A DNA stretch of 64,000 bases from Erinaceus europaeus (GCF_950295315.1 NC_080164.1:114400890-114464889); one strand, 5' to 3'. Positions 10,222 through 21,340 are shown, counted from the first letter of the stretch. The notes: generated by a model from the sequence alone, not told the origin. Made by a program: numbers and translations.

Positions 10222-11475
10222 AAAATTGAATCACTGTGATATTAATGAGGAAATAGATAGGTATAGAGAAAGATAGGCATCAGACACAAAAGTAAATTCC
10301 AAATGAAACAAGGACTTGGATGTTAGACAAGAAACTATGAAATACTTAGAGGAAAATATTGGCAGAACTCTTTTCCATCTAAATTTTATAGGCATCTCCA
10401 ATAATACAAATCTAATTGCAAGGAAACTAAAACTAAAATAAACCCATGTGACTACATTAAATTAAAAGCTTCTACACAGCAAAAGAAACCACCACCCAAA
10501 CAACGAGACCCCTTACAGGATGGGAAAAGATCTTTACATGCCATATATCAGGCGAGAAGACTAATAACCAAGATATACAAAGAGCTCACCAAACTCAACA
10601 ACAAGAAAACAAATGAGCCTATCCAAAAATGGGAAGAGGATATGAACAGAATATTCACCAAAGAAGAGATCCAAAAAGCTAACAAACATGAAAAAAATGT
10701 TCCAAGTCACTGATTGTCAGAGAAATGCAAATAAATACAGCAGTGAGATACCACTTCACTCTTGTGACAATGTCATACATCAGAAAAGGCAGCAGTAACA
10801 AATGCTGGAGAAGTTGTAGAGACAAAGGAACCCTCCTGCTCTGCTCCTGGGAATGTTAATTAGCCCAACCAATGTGGCGAGCAGTCTGGAGAACTCAAAA
10901 GGCTAGAAGTAAACCTATCCTATGACCTGCAGCTCCTCTCCTGGGGATATATCCTAAGGAATTAAACACATCGATCCAAAAAGATTTGTGTACACCTATG
11001 TTCCTAGCAGTATAATTTGTAATAGCCAAAACCTGGATACAACCCAGGTGTCCAACAACAGATGAGTGGCTGAGTAAGTTGTGGTATATATTCACAATGG
11101 AATACTACTCAGCTATTAAAAATGATGAATTCAACTTCTTTACCCCATTGAAGATATCATGTAAAGTGAAATAAGTCAGAAACAAAAGAATTAATATGGG
11201 ATGATTTCATTCATAGACAGAAGTTGAAAAACAAGATCAGAAGGGAAAACACTAAGCTGAACTTGGACTGGAATTGCTGTGTTGCACCAAAGTAAACAAC
11301 TCTGGGGTTCTGGGGTGGGGGGGTAAGGTTTAGGTCCTGGAACATGATGGCAGAGGAGGACAAAAGTGGAGGTTGTATTGTTATGTGGAAATCTTATACA
11401 TTTACAAACTATTGTGTTTTACTGTTGACCATAAACCATTAGTTTAATAAATAAATTGAAAAATAAATAAATAAA
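10222..11475 (+). mobile_element. Decayed LINE-1, ORF2 C-terminus plus 3' UTR
   Basis: Collinear with the better ORF2 copy at 33.4-34.5 kb: ACAAGGACTTGGATGTTAGA, the AAAGAAACCACCACCCAA region, the zinc-knuckle region near 10800, and GGGGATATATCCTAAGGAA at about 10944. It then runs into a block-B 3' UTR ending near 11450 in repeated AATAAATAA. Stops and indels interrupt the frame throughout, so it is inactive. Confidence 0.9.
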
Positions 11476-11486
11476 TAAATTGAAAA

Positions 11487-12150
11487 AAAAGCAGCAAGAA
11501 CAAATGCTGGAAAGGTTGTGGGGAAAAAGGAACCCTCCTACACTACTGGTGGGACTGCAAATTGATCCAACCCCTGTGGAGAGCAGTCTGGAGAACTCTC
11601 AGAAGGCTAGAAGTGAACCTATCCTATGACCCTACAATTCCACTCCTGGGGATATATCCTAAGGAACTAAACACACCTATACAAAAAGATTTTTGTACAC
11701 CTATATTCACAGCAGCACAATTTGTAGTAGCCAAAACCTGGAAGAAACCCAAATGTCCAACAACAGATGATGGCTGAGTAAGTTGTGGTTATTGAAAATG
11801 GTGAATTCAGCTTCTTCACTTCATCTGGGATGGAGCTTGAAGGAATCATGTGAAGTGAGATAAGCCAGAAAGAGAAGGATGAATATGGGATGATCTCACT
11901 CCTAGACAGAAGTTGAGAAATAAGAACAGAAGGGAAAACACAAAGCAGAACTTGGATTGAATTTGGTGCATTGCACCAAAGTAAAGGACTCTGGGGCAGG
12001 TGAGGAGGGTTCAGGTCCTGGAACATGATGGCAGAGGAGGACCTGAGTGAATGGTTAGAGTGTTATATGAAAAATTGAGAAATGGTACACATGTACCAAC
12101 TACTGTACTTTATTATGGACTGTAAACCATTAATCCCCCCAAGAAAGAAA
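11487..12150 (+). mobile_element. Second decayed LINE-1 3' fragment in tandem
   Basis: Begins abruptly at AGCAAGAACAAATGCTGG, which repeats a point inside the previous L1 (about 10790). It runs through the ORF2 C-terminus to a block-B 3' end near 12150. It is either an independent 5'-truncated insertion into the A-rich tail of the preceding L1 or a local duplication. A 71-codon open piece of ORF2 remains at 11562-11777. Confidence 0.88.
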
Positions 12151-12309
12151 GAAAAAGAAACAAAAATCAAAAAGCCATAGAAGTGTTACCTAAGTCCCTA
12201 TATGGAACCTCATTGTCTCTTCTTTTACTTGATGAGCCGATTTTCAGTTCCCTTGGCCTTTTTCACTGCTCAAGAAGCTTTCTTCATCTGGATTCTGTCA
12301 CTTACTCTT

Positions 12310-12586
12310 TCTTTTATATTTATATTTATATATATATTTCCTTTTTGTTGCCCTTTTTGTTTTTATTGTTGTTGTAGTTACTGTTGTTGATGTCGTCGTT
12401 GTTGGATAGGACAGAGAGGAATGGAGAGAGGAGGAGAGAAAGATAGACACCTGCAGACCTGCTTCACTGCCTGTAAAGCAACTCCCCTGCAGGTGGGTAG
12501 CCAGGGGCTCGAACCGGGAACCTTAAGCAGGTCCATGTGCTTTGCGCCACATGTGCATAATCCGCTGCACTACCGCCGGACTCCCT
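12310..12586 (-). mobile_element. SINE-A short form
   Basis: Reverse orientation: TATA-rich tail, TTTTTGTTGCCC, GTCGTTGTTGGATAGGACAG and head end CACTACCGCCGGACTCCC. CpG-containing positions in the head are well kept, suggesting a fairly young copy. Confidence 0.94.
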
Positions 12587-12895
12587 CACTTACTCTTTCT
12601 AGGCCTCTGTTCTATTTATGATAAAAAATGGAATTTGTATTAAATTATCTCTTTGATTATATCATTTAATTAAACTCCATAAAGTACCAGCTTGGCTCAA
12701 AATTTGATTTAGATGTCCAAAAGTGCCAGTCCATATCAGAATCTGTTCTCTAAAGTAGCTGTTACCCCTTTCAAGATATACATGGATATATGGCATTTAA
12801 TGTGATTTTTAAATGATATAAAATAGCATTGCCATAATAGAATGTTGTTAATTCTCTAAATAATAGTTTCCTTTGCTATCTGAAAGTAGAACACT
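12587..12895. other. Unique AT-rich interval
   Basis: No recognisable repeat, exon or RNA feature. Confidence 0.5.
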
Positions 12896-12897
12896 AC

Positions 12898-13107
12898 TAT
12901 AAAATTTTTAATATTTATTTTTATCTGATAGAAACAGAGAGAAATTGGGAGGGTGTAGATAGAGAGGGAGAGAGACAGAGAGACACCTGCAGCCCTGCTT
13001 CACCACTCCTGAAGCTTTTCCCCTGCAAGTGGGGACCAGGGGCTTGAAATTGGGTTCTTGAACACTGGATGTGTGTGCTTACCCAGGTGCGCCACCCTCT
13101 GGCCCCT
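12898..13107 (-). mobile_element. SINE-B
   Basis: Reverse orientation: TTTTTATCTGATAGAAACAG, GCAGCCCTGCTTCACCACTC, and head end CCAGGTGCGCCACCCTCTGG. Confidence 0.9.
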
Positions 13108-13507
13108 ACTACAAATTTTTTTTTGTTTCATAGAACTGGCATCAAGCAAAGAAGCAGTTGCATTAATTTATAAATGCTAAACCAAAGGCAATCGCCTAAG
13201 CTCACAATAACATGTATTAAAAGCAAGAATGGTGTGGGGAGTGCACCACCTGTGCATATTCCCCAGGGGAGAAGCTTGGTCACTGATACTTATCTGATAC
13301 TTATTACAGCTGCTATACAACAGATGCTAAGCCTGCTTCTCACTTTGCCTGTTTGCTGTAAAAGTGGAAAGCCTTTCCCTAGTTCTTTCTTTTAGTGAAA
13401 ATAGGTATTAATGTAGGTAGGGACTGAACCCAGGACCTCAAAGCCTCAAGCATGAAAGCCTTTTGCAGAACCATGATCCTATCATCCTGCTGTAATATAG
13501 ATCTGAA

Positions 13508-13700
13508 AAGCCAAGGAGGGTAGTGCAGTGGTGCACCCTGGGTAATCTGACATATTACCAAGTGCAAGGACCCAGGTACAAGGCCCTTCACCCCATCTGC
13601 AGGGGGGCCATTTCATAAGCAGTGAAGCAGGACTGCAGGTATCTCTCTCCCTCTCTGTCTCACTCCTTTGTCAATTTTTCTCTGTCCTACAAAATAAAAA
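13508..13700 (+). mobile_element. SINE-B-like
   Basis: AGGGTAGTGCAGTGGTGCAC head, CCATCTGCAGGGGGGCC, AGCAGTGAAGCAGGACTGC, a CT-rich body and an AAATAAAAAAAGG tail. Confidence 0.8.
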
Positions 13701-13786
13701 AAGGAAAGGAAGAAAAAAGCCAAATAATGTAACATGAATTTTGGAAAGGAGGAAATACCTGCATACACAGAAGATACTGAGCAGGA

Positions 13787-14125
13787 GGCCGGGCAGTAGT
13801 GCAGTGAATTAAGTGCACATGGTACAAAGCACAAGGACTGGCATAAGGATCCCAGTTCTAGCCCACAGCTCCCCACCTGCAGGGGGGTTGCCTCACAAGT
13901 GGTGAAGCTGGTCTGCAGGTGTCTATCTTTCTCTCCTCCTCTCTGTCTTCCCCTCCTCTCTCCATTTCTCTCTGTCCTATCCAAGAACAATGAGAGCAAT
14001 AACAATAATAATAACAGCAATGATGAACAACAAGAGCAACAAAAGGAGAAAAATAACCTCCAGGAGAAGAGGATTGGTAGTGCAGGCACTGAGCCCCAGC
14101 AGTAACCCTGGAGGCAAAAGAAGAA
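13787..14125 (+). mobile_element. SINE-A long form
   Basis: Head GGCCGGGCAGTAGTGCAGTG, CCACCTGCAGGGGGGTTGCC, CT body, CAA-rich segment, then the second module ending GAGCCCCAGCAGTAACCC and TGGAGGCAAAAG. The A-rich tail continues into the purine repeat at 14112. Confidence 0.93.
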
Positions 14126-14190
14126 GAGGAGGAGGAGGAAGAAGGAGGAAGAGGAGGAAAAGGAGAAGAAAAGGAAGAAGATGATGATGA
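14112..14190. repeat. (GGA/GAA)n purine tract
   Basis: About 80 bases of almost pure purine grown from the tail of the preceding SINE. It accounts for an arginine/lysine-rich frame here and a serine-rich one on the other strand. Confidence 0.9.
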
Positions 14191-14347
14191 TAATACTGGA
14201 CAGAGTAGCAGCACCTAGAAAATGAACCAGTAAGTCATTGTAAGCTTTTTGCTACTTTTTTTTAATTTATTTATTTTTTATTTAAGAAAGGATTAATTAA
14301 CAAAACCATAGGGTAGGAGGGGTACAACTCCACACAATTCCCACCGC

Positions 14348-15434
14348 CCAATCTCCATATCCCACCCCCTCCCCCGATAGCTTTCCCATTCTCTATCCCT
14401 CTGGGAGCATGGACCCAGGGTCATTGAGGGTTGCAGAAGGTAGAAGGTCTGGCTTCTGTAATTGCTTCCTCGCTGAACATGGGCGTTGACTGGTCAGTCC
14501 ATACTCCCAGTCTGCCTCTCTTTCCCTAGTAGGATGGGTCTCTGGGGAAGCTGAGCTCCAGGACACATTGGTGGTGTCTTCAATCCAGGGAAGTCTGGCC
14601 GGCATCCTGATGACACCTGGAACCTGGTGACTGAAAAGAGAGTTAACATACAAAGCCAAACAAATTGTTGAGCAATCATGGACCCAAAGCTTGGAAAAGT
14701 GGAGAGGAAGTATTAGGGAGGTACTCACTGCAAACTCTAGTATACTTCTGCTTTCTTACTTTGGTGCCATACTCCAAACTCAGTCAATTTCTGCTTTGCG
14801 TTTCTACTTCTTTTTTTTTTTACATGCATAACATTCCCCAGATTCCCATTTAGCAATACAACCCCCACTATTTCATTCATCATTTTTTTTTTTATATCCC
14901 ACCCCCTCCCCCGATAGCTTTCCCATTCTCTATCCCTCTGGGAGCATGGACCCAGGGTCATTGTGGGTTGCAGAAGGTAGAAGGTCTGGCTTCTGTAATT
15001 GCTTCCCCGCTGAACATGGGCGTTGACTGGTCGGTCCATACTCCCAGTCTGCCTCTCTCTTTCCCTAGTAGGGTGGGTCTCTGGGGAAGCTGAGCTCCAG
15101 GACACATTGGTGGTGTCTTCAATCCAGGGAAGTCTGGCCGGCATCCTGATGACACCTGGAACCTGGTGACTGAAAAGAGAGTTAACATACAAAGCCAAAC
15201 AAATTGTTGAGCAATCATGGACCCAAGGCTTGGAAAAGTGGAGAGGAAATATTAGGGAGGTACTCACTGCAAACTCTAGTGTACTTCTGCTTTCTTACTT
15301 TGGTGCCATACTCCAAACTCAGTCAATTTCTGCTTTGCGTTTCTACTTCTTTTTTTTTTTTTTTTTTACATGCATAACATTCCCCAGATTCCCATTTAAC
15401 AATAAAACCCCCACTATTTCATTCATCATTTTTC
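14348..15434 (-). repeat. Tandem duplication of about 540 bp within the L1 3' UTR
   Basis: The stretch beginning ATATCCCACCCCCTCCCCCG occurs at about 14355 and again at about 14894. Both copies run to ACATGCATAACATTCCCC and TTTCATTCATCAT. The copies are nearly identical and are separated by a run of about a dozen T (A in L1 sense) near 14883-14893. Confidence 0.9.
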
Positions 15435-15545
15435 ATGGACCTGTATTCTCCCCACCCACCCACCCACCCCAGAGTCTTTTACTTTGGTGTAATACTCCAA
15501 TTCCATTTCAGGTTCGACTTGTGTTTTCTTTTCTAATCTTGTTTT

Positions 15546-16846
15546 TCAACTTCGGCCTGAGAGTGAGATCATCCCATATTCAGCCTTCTGTTTCTGACTT
15601 ATTTCACTCAACATGATTTTTTCAAGGTCCATCCAAGATCGGCTGAAAACGGTGAAGTCACCATTTTTTACAGCTGAGTAGTATTCCATTGTGTATATAT
15701 ACCACCACTTGCTCAGCCACTCATCTGTTGTTGGACACCTGGGTTGCTTCCAGGTTTTGGCTATTACAAATTGTGCTGCCAAGAACATATGTGTACACAG
15801 ATCTTTTTGGATGGATGTGTTGGGTTCCTTAGGATATATCCCCAGGAGGGGAATTGCAGGGTCATAGGGTAGGTCCATTTCTAGCCTTCTGAGAGTTCTC
15901 CAGACTGTTCTCCACAGAGGTTGGACCAATTGACATTCCCACCAGCAGTGCAGGAGGGTTCCTTTGACCCCACATCCTCTCCAGCATTGGCTGCTGTTAC
16001 CTTTTCTGATGTGTGACATTCTCACAGGAGTGAAGTGATATCTCATTGCTGTCTTGATTTGCATTTCTCTGACAATCAGAGACTTGGAGCATTTTTTCAT
16101 GTGTTTCTCGGCCTTTTGGATCTCTTCTGTGGTGAATATTCTGTCCAAGTCCTCCCCCCATTTTTGGATGGGGTTATTTGTTGTCTTGTTGTTGAGTCTG
16201 GTAAGCTCTTTATATATGTTGGTTATTAAACTCTTATCTGATGTATGGCATGTAAAGATCTTCTCCCATTCTGTGAGGGGTCTCTTGATTTGGGTAGTGG
16301 TTTCTTTTGCTGTGAAGAAGCTTTTTAATTTGATGTAGTCCCATAGGTTTATACTTGCCTTAGTCTTCCTTGTAATTGGATTCATTTCATTGAAAATGTC
16401 TTTAAAATTTATGCGGAAAAAAGTTCTTCCAATATTTTCCTCTAAGTATCTGATAGTTTCTGGTCTAACATCCAAGTCCTTGATCCACTTGGAATTTACT
16501 TTTGTATTTGGTGAAATACAGTGATTCAGCTTCATTCTTCTGCATGTTCAACCCATTGTTTCCAACACCATTTGTTGAAGAGACTCTGCTTTCCCCATGT
16601 AATAGTCTGGGCCCCTTTGTCAAAGATTAGATGTCCATAGGTGTGGGGCCTCATTTCTGGGCTCTCAATTCTATTCCACTGGTCAGTGTGTCTGTTCATG
16701 TTCCAGTACCAAGCAGTTTTGATGACAATGGCCCTATAATATAGTTTGAGATCTGGCAGTGTGATGCCTGCGGTTCTGTTCTTTTTTCTCAAGATTGTTT
16801 TGGCAATTCTAGGTCTTTTCTGGTTCCAGATAAACATTTGTAGCAT
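15546..16846 (-). pseudogene. LINE-1 ORF2 C-terminal fragment, frameshifted
   Basis: ORF2p is the L1 endonuclease/reverse transcriptase; this piece lies C-terminal to the RT domain. It is open in two frames: 16846-16532, then 16535-15546 (329 codons). Compared with the copy at 33.4 kb, one A is missing at about 16546, which turns QWVETCRR into QWVEHAEE and a stop. The cysteine-rich zinc-knuckle-like motif CX3CX7HX4C is present (CWRGC to HCWWEC) at about 15943-15997. The endonuclease and RT catalytic parts are absent, so no activity is expected. Confidence 0.93.
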
Positions 16847-16942
16847 TTGTTCTATTCTCCTAAAAAATGTGCTTGGGATCTTGATGGGGATAGCATTAAA
16901 TTTGTAGATGGCTGCTTTTTGCTACTTTATAAGAAATAGAAA

Positions 16943-17310
16943 CAATGGGGTCAGGCATTGGTGCATCCCATTAAGAGCACAAGTTGCCATGCGGAGGTCT
17001 CCTCACGGTGGAGGGGGGTCGTTAAGCTTCATGAGCTTCAAACAATATAAAATAACTGCCACAACAGAATGCTGTTAATTCCCTAAGTAAAAGTTTCCTT
17101 GTGCTCTCAAGCTTGTACTCTCAAGCAAGTCTGCATCTACCTTTTTTCTCTCTCCCTCTATATCTCCCCTCCCCTCTCAATTTCTCTCTGTCCTATCAAA
17201 TAAAATACACAGAAAAAGAAAAGGAAAAAAAACAGCCCCTCGTAGCAGTGGATTCATAGTGCAGATATTGAGCCCCAGCGATAACCCTGGTGGCAATTTT
17301 TAAAAAGGGG
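16943..17310 (+). mobile_element. SINE-B-like with second module
   Basis: GGGGTCAGGCATTGGTGCAT head, AAGCTTCATGAGCTTC, CT body and an A-rich stretch. Then comes CGTAGCAGTGGATTCATAG and GAGCCCCAGCGATAACCC, the same second module as in long SINE-A. A segment at 17036-17110 appears inserted or duplicated. Confidence 0.75.
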
Positions 17311-17314
17311 GGGG

Positions 17315-17425
17315 ACTGAGAGATAGCTCACCTGATAGAGCACACCCTTTACCAAGAAGAAAGATCTGGGTTCAAAGCCCAGTCACCACGTAGAAGCACC
17401 ATACAAAAATAAGAAGAAAGAAAGA
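17315..17425 (+). mobile_element. SINE-C, 5' part
   Basis: GACTGAGAGATAGCTCACC, TGATAGAGCACACCCTTTACC, GGTTCAAAGCCCAGTCACC as the B-box region, and GAAGCACCATA. The tail is AAGAAAGAAAG-like. Confidence 0.82.
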
Positions 17426-17584
17426 TCAAAAAAGTCATAGAGTTGGAATGCCAGTTTCTATATTTAACCTAATTGTTTCGTCTTTCATTTAAGAGTTCAA
17501 AAATTAAACCAAGTGTTCAAATGATTAAACTTTAAGCTAAGAAGCAAGGTAAATAAAATTAAGATGCAGTGGGAAAAGGCCTTA

Positions 17585-17705
17585 GTTGGTGGAGAGTATA
17601 CTACAAAGACCTTTCATGGGGAGTTGGGGAATTGTACATATGTGTCAATAACCGCATTGTAAAACATTAACTCTCCAGTAAAACTTGTTAAAAAATAAAG
17701 ATGTA
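17585..17705 (+). mobile_element. Old LINE-1 3' end fragment
   Basis: TACATATGTGTCAATAACCG, TGTAAAACATTAACTCTCC and AGTAAAACTTG resemble the block-B terminus (TGTAAAACATTAATTCCCC). Only the last 120 bases remain. Confidence 0.65.
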
Positions 17706-18083
17706 GTAACTTCCTTTTTTTTCCAAAACATAAATTATGGACAGAATTCTGGCCCCTGCAGCATCAAAAAGAGAACCCCAAAGAAAGCCTATTTCAGTAA
17801 TAGTGAAGGAGATGGTTGAGGCTGTAGTCTCTGAGGTTAAACTTTTTAAAAGTAAGACTGTTTAGTTTTAGTGACAAAAGGTGAAAGGGACATAATCAAA
17901 GTTATTAGCGCTTTAAATGGAATGGACAGCTTAAACATGAACTCATTAATCAAAGCCCAGCACACCAGGTACCAGCTGAAATTGGAAAGAGGTTTTTCTA
18001 GAGCAAAGAAAGGAAGATGGGTAACATAGAAATGTCTACTTAAAAGAAATGAGGCAGGCTGAGGTCCTGGGGGTGGGGAGTGA

Positions 18084-18085
<2 letters not shown>
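17706..18085. other. Unique interval
   Basis: Nothing recognisable as gene, RNA or repeat. Confidence 0.45.

Positions 18086-18136
<51 letters not shown>
18086..18136. repeat. (TG)n microsatellite
   Basis: About 25 TG units without interruption. Confidence 0.97.
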
Positions 18137-18137
<1 letters not shown>

Positions 18138-18509
18138 TTTCAATACAATTTGAGGTAAGTTGAAATTTAATTGAATAAAGATGTTCCTGTTATTGTGGCC
18201 AGGAAGCTATTAGATATGAGAGAAATGTTTAAAAGCGTGGACTTTTTCTTCAAGATTTGCAATCTGCCTGAGGACATTGTGCATTTACAGCACAATGATG
18301 TAGAGTAAACTGGGAAGAGAATAAAGTTAATTCTGAGGGAGTAACTTAGCCCTATGGTGATGTTCTTTATGTTGCCATATTCTTAGCAGAAGCCATAAGG
18401 AACTGAAACTGGATTTTCTATTTACTGATGACCCCACATTTCATAGGTCAAAGAGTAACTTACATAGGAAAGCAAATAACATTAGCAAAAATGCACCATA
18501 AGAGGCTAG

Positions 18510-18637
18510 GGGAAGGCTGGGCATCAGTACACCCAGCTGAGAGCACTTATCATTCACAAGGACCCTGTTCAAACTCCCAGTCCCTGATAGGGGAGAAGCT
18601 TTATGAACAGTGAAGTAGTACTGCATGAGCCTCTCTT

Positions 18638-18682
<45 letters not shown>

Positions 18683-18820
18683 CTCAATTTCTCTCTTGTC
18701 TATCAAATAAAAAAGAAAAAAGAAAAGTGGCCACTGGGAGCAGCAAATTTGTCATGAAGGCACTAAGTCACAGTGAAAACCCTGGTGACAATAAAATAAA
18801 ATAAAATAATAAAACAAAAC
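18510..18820 (+). mobile_element. SINE-B-like with (TC)n and second module
   Basis: GGCTGGGCATCAGTACACCC head, AGGGGAGAAGCTTTATGAAC, a pure (TC)n at 18641-18677, A-rich linker, then a diverged second module (GGCACTAAGTCACAGTGAAA) and AAATAAAATAAAATAAT tail. Confidence 0.8.
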
Positions 18821-18821
18821 A

Positions 18822-19000
18822 GAGTCTAGGAGATAGCTCAGGGATAGAGCATGCAGAACATAAGGCCCTGGGTTTGATCCCTGCATCCTATGGCAGCAGC
18901 GTGGGCAGCTCCAAAGGGAGCTCCATGGATAGTGGAACTGTGCTTTGGTGTCTTTCCTTCTCTCCCTTTCCTTCTCCAGCCCCCTCTCACTCACCCCCCA
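18822..19000 (+). mobile_element. SINE-C
   Basis: AGTCTAGGAGATAGCTCAGG, GATAGAGCATGCAG, GGGTTTGATCCCTGC as B box, then CTCCATGGATAGTGGAACTG and a CT-rich body leading into (CA)n. Confidence 0.88.

Positions 19001-19001
<1 letters not shown>

Positions 19002-19050
<49 letters not shown>
19002..19050. repeat. (CA)n microsatellite
   Basis: 24 CA units at the 3' end of the SINE-C. Confidence 0.97.
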
Positions 19051-19053
<3 letters not shown>

Positions 19054-19094
19054 TATTTCACTTATCTGAGAAGGAAGAGAAAAAAAGGACAAGT

Positions 19095-19645
19095 TCATAT
19101 GAAGAGTTGAGGGGGTCTCTGTTTTGTAGATAGTAGTCCTGTTTTAGTTGTATTCCAAAGAGCCCATGACTATACTAGGGTTGTTTTTGTTTTTTTGTTT
19201 GTTTTTTTTTCCTGAGCCTGACATCTGATATGCAAGTGGATCTAAATTATTGTCTGAGGAGATGATGTCATGGCTGGAAAAAGGGCCAAAAAGCTGGATC
19301 AGGGAAGATAGTAGCTCCCAAATATGAACTTTTCCAGCCTTTGGGTTCATGATTAGTCAACAATTTTTTTGGTTATATATGTTAAGTCTTTTTTCAGCCA
19401 CCAGGTTCCAGATGCTAACATGATGCCAATCGGAATTCCCTGGGCAGATGACCCCACCAATGTGTCCTGGAGCCCCGCTTCCCCAGAACCCTACCCCAAT
19501 AGGGAAAGAGAGAGACAGGCTGGGAGTATGGGTCAACCTGCCAACACCCATATTCAGCGGTGGAGCAATTACAGAAGCCAGACCTTCCACTTTCTGCACC
19601 CCATAATGACCCTGGGTCCATAATCCCAGAAGGATAAGAATAATA
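19095..19645 (+). mobile_element. Old LINE-1 3' UTR (block C lineage)
   Basis: Collinear with block C near 34.7-35.0 kb: CCTTTGGGTTCATGATTAG, CAACAATTTTTTTGG, TCAGCCACCAGGTTCCAGAT, CCACCAATGTGTCCTGGAG, AGCAATTACAGAAGCCAGAC. Here block C is preceded by its ancestral upstream sequence, not by block B, so it represents the older L1 lineage. It is non-coding despite an 84-codon frame. Confidence 0.88.
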
Positions 19646-19667
19646 CCTTAAAAATGTTTTTGTTTTG

Positions 19668-19950
19668 GGAGTCAGGTGGTAGCGCAGCAGGTTAAGTGCA
19701 CATGGCGCAAAGCGCAAGGACCGGGTGTAAGGATCCCGGTTCACGCCCCCGGCTCCCCACCTGCAGGGGGGTCGCTTCACAGGTGGTGAAGCAGATCTAC
19801 AGGTGTCTATCTTTCTCTCCTCCTCTTTGTCTTCCCCTCCTCTCTCCATTTCTCTCTGTCCTATCCAACAGTGACAACATCAACAATAGCTACAACAACA
19901 ATAAAAACAAAGGCAACAAAAAGTAAATAAATAAATAAATATTTTTTTTA
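19668..19950 (+). mobile_element. SINE-A short form
   Basis: Head GGGAGTCAGGTGGTAGCGC, B box GGTTCACGCCCCC, CACCTGCAGGGGGGTCGC, CT body, CAA segment and AAATAAATAAATAAAT tail. Confidence 0.95.
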
Positions 19951-20071
19951 AGTTTTGTTCTGTTATGTTAAATTTCAAAAGAATTGTAGAAATGATTAAT
20001 GTTATTATTCTATGAAGTAGTGTTTATACAATTTGCATTTAAAGTAAAAATAGAAACATTAAAAAAGAAGA

Positions 20072-20310
20072 AGGGAGTCAGGCTGTAGCACAGCGGGTTA
20101 AGCACAGGTGGTGCAATGCACAAGGACTAGTGTAAGGATCCCGGTTCGAGCCCCCAACTCCCCACCTGCAGGGGAGTCACTTCACAAGCGGTGAAGCTAG
20201 TCTGGAGGTGTCTGTCTTTCTCTCCCCCTCTCTGTCTCCCCTCCTCTCTCCATTACTCTCTGTCCTATCCAATAACAATAACTTTAAAAAGAAGAAGAAA
20301 AGAAAAAAAA
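20072..20310 (+). mobile_element. SINE-A with shortened CAA segment
   Basis: Head GGGAGTCAGGCTGTAGCAC, B box GGTTCGAGCCCCC, CACCTGCAGGGGAGTCACTT. After CCTATCCAATAACAATAACT it passes straight to an A/G-rich tail, missing most of the CAA-rich part. Confidence 0.92.
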
Positions 20311-20444
20311 AGGAAGGACAACTATCCCATGATTTCACTCCTAAATGGAATATAGAGAACTGAAATCCTTTAACTTGAAAAAAGATAAAAGAAAATTATA
20401 TAGTCTATATGTATATAGTCTATATGTATATAGTCTATATGTAT

Positions 20445-20600
20445 ATGATTTCATTTCTTTATTATTTATTTATTGATGAGAAAGATAGGAGAGGGGGAAC
20501 CAGACATCACTCTGGTACATGTGCTGCCAGGAATCAAACTCAAGACCTCACGCTTAAGAATCCGATGCTTTATCCATTGCATCACCTCCCAGACCACGCA
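20445..20600 (-). mobile_element. SINE-E, reverse
   Basis: TTTATTATTTATTTATTGATG tail side, then CATCACTCTGGTACATGTGC, TCAAACTCAAGACCTCACGC and TTTATCCATTGCATCACCTC, the complement of the SINE-E head. Confidence 0.85.
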
Positions 20601-21340
20601 GATTCCTTTCTTAACTAATCCAGTGTGATAGGCTTTTGTGAGTGAGGTGAGTGGGTCAAGGCCACTTTACTTCAAATTCTTCTTCTTCTAGCGTTTGCTC
20701 TTCTTCCGTAGCCAGTCAACAGCGTCAGGTTGAGCCTGATGTAAAGTTTCGAGACCTCCTTTGAATCTGGAGAGGTGGCAGTCGTTGACTAAGAGACAGT
20801 ATATATTATAAATGCCCCATTAATTGCAGTCATCTACATGCATACTTCTTTATTCTTAGCAGTTTTGAAATAATAAGACCTCAAACCTGTTTAATCACTG
20901 TTTATTTGCTACTAGAAGCAAAATCTTTGTATTTTTATATTTTGTAAGAATAATTAACACAGAGGGTAGAGGGTAATAATTGACACAGAGGGAAGCCAGA
21001 ACTATGCTGCTCTGTCATATACAGTGCCAGTGACAAGTCCAGGTACTTGACATATGCAAGCCATGTGCTCTTCCTGTGGTGTCAACTCTCTAGCCACAAG
21101 AAATAATGATTTTTAACAGAGAAAGGCAACAGTGAATCTATGCTATTGTATGAGCTAGTTAATATAATAAGATAAAAAAGTCCAAAAAAACAATTATATG
21201 GTCGACCCAGCACTCTGATCTTGGAAGAACTATGGCAGTTACCATTGTGGGAAGAAGAGGGGATACACAGAACTTTAGTGATGGGATTATACCACTATTA
21301 TTTTATATTCTTATAAATCACTAATAAAATCTTTAAAAAT
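20601..21340. other. Unique interval
   Basis: No coding, RNA or interspersed-repeat feature was recognised. A faint TAATAAAATCT end near 21322 may be an eroded L1 terminus, too weak to call. Confidence 0.45.

Larger units (their letters stand above)
14259..16913 (-). mobile_element. LINE-1, 5'-truncated, with duplicated composite 3' UTR
   Basis: A 2655-base reverse-oriented L1 bounded by a perfect 15-bp target duplication, GCTTTTTGCTACTTT, at 14244-14258 and 16914-16928. In L1 sense the order is: ORF2 C-terminal part (16905 down to about 15546), block B of the 3' UTR cut at GTTATGCATGT, a poly-A run, block C, a short A run, then B end plus A run plus block C again, and the A-rich tail next to 14259. 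ORF2 has one frameshift. Because one target duplication encloses everything, the composite 3' UTR arrived in a single insertion or the repeat expanded later in place. Confidence 0.94.

Noticed and set aside
13613..14089. Recurring peptide similar to NGERRGRQRGGEKDRHLQTC seen in many frames across the window
   Set aside because: It is the antisense translation of the SINE-A body (GGATAGGACAGAGAGAAATG onward). It recurs wherever that SINE occurs and is not a protein family.
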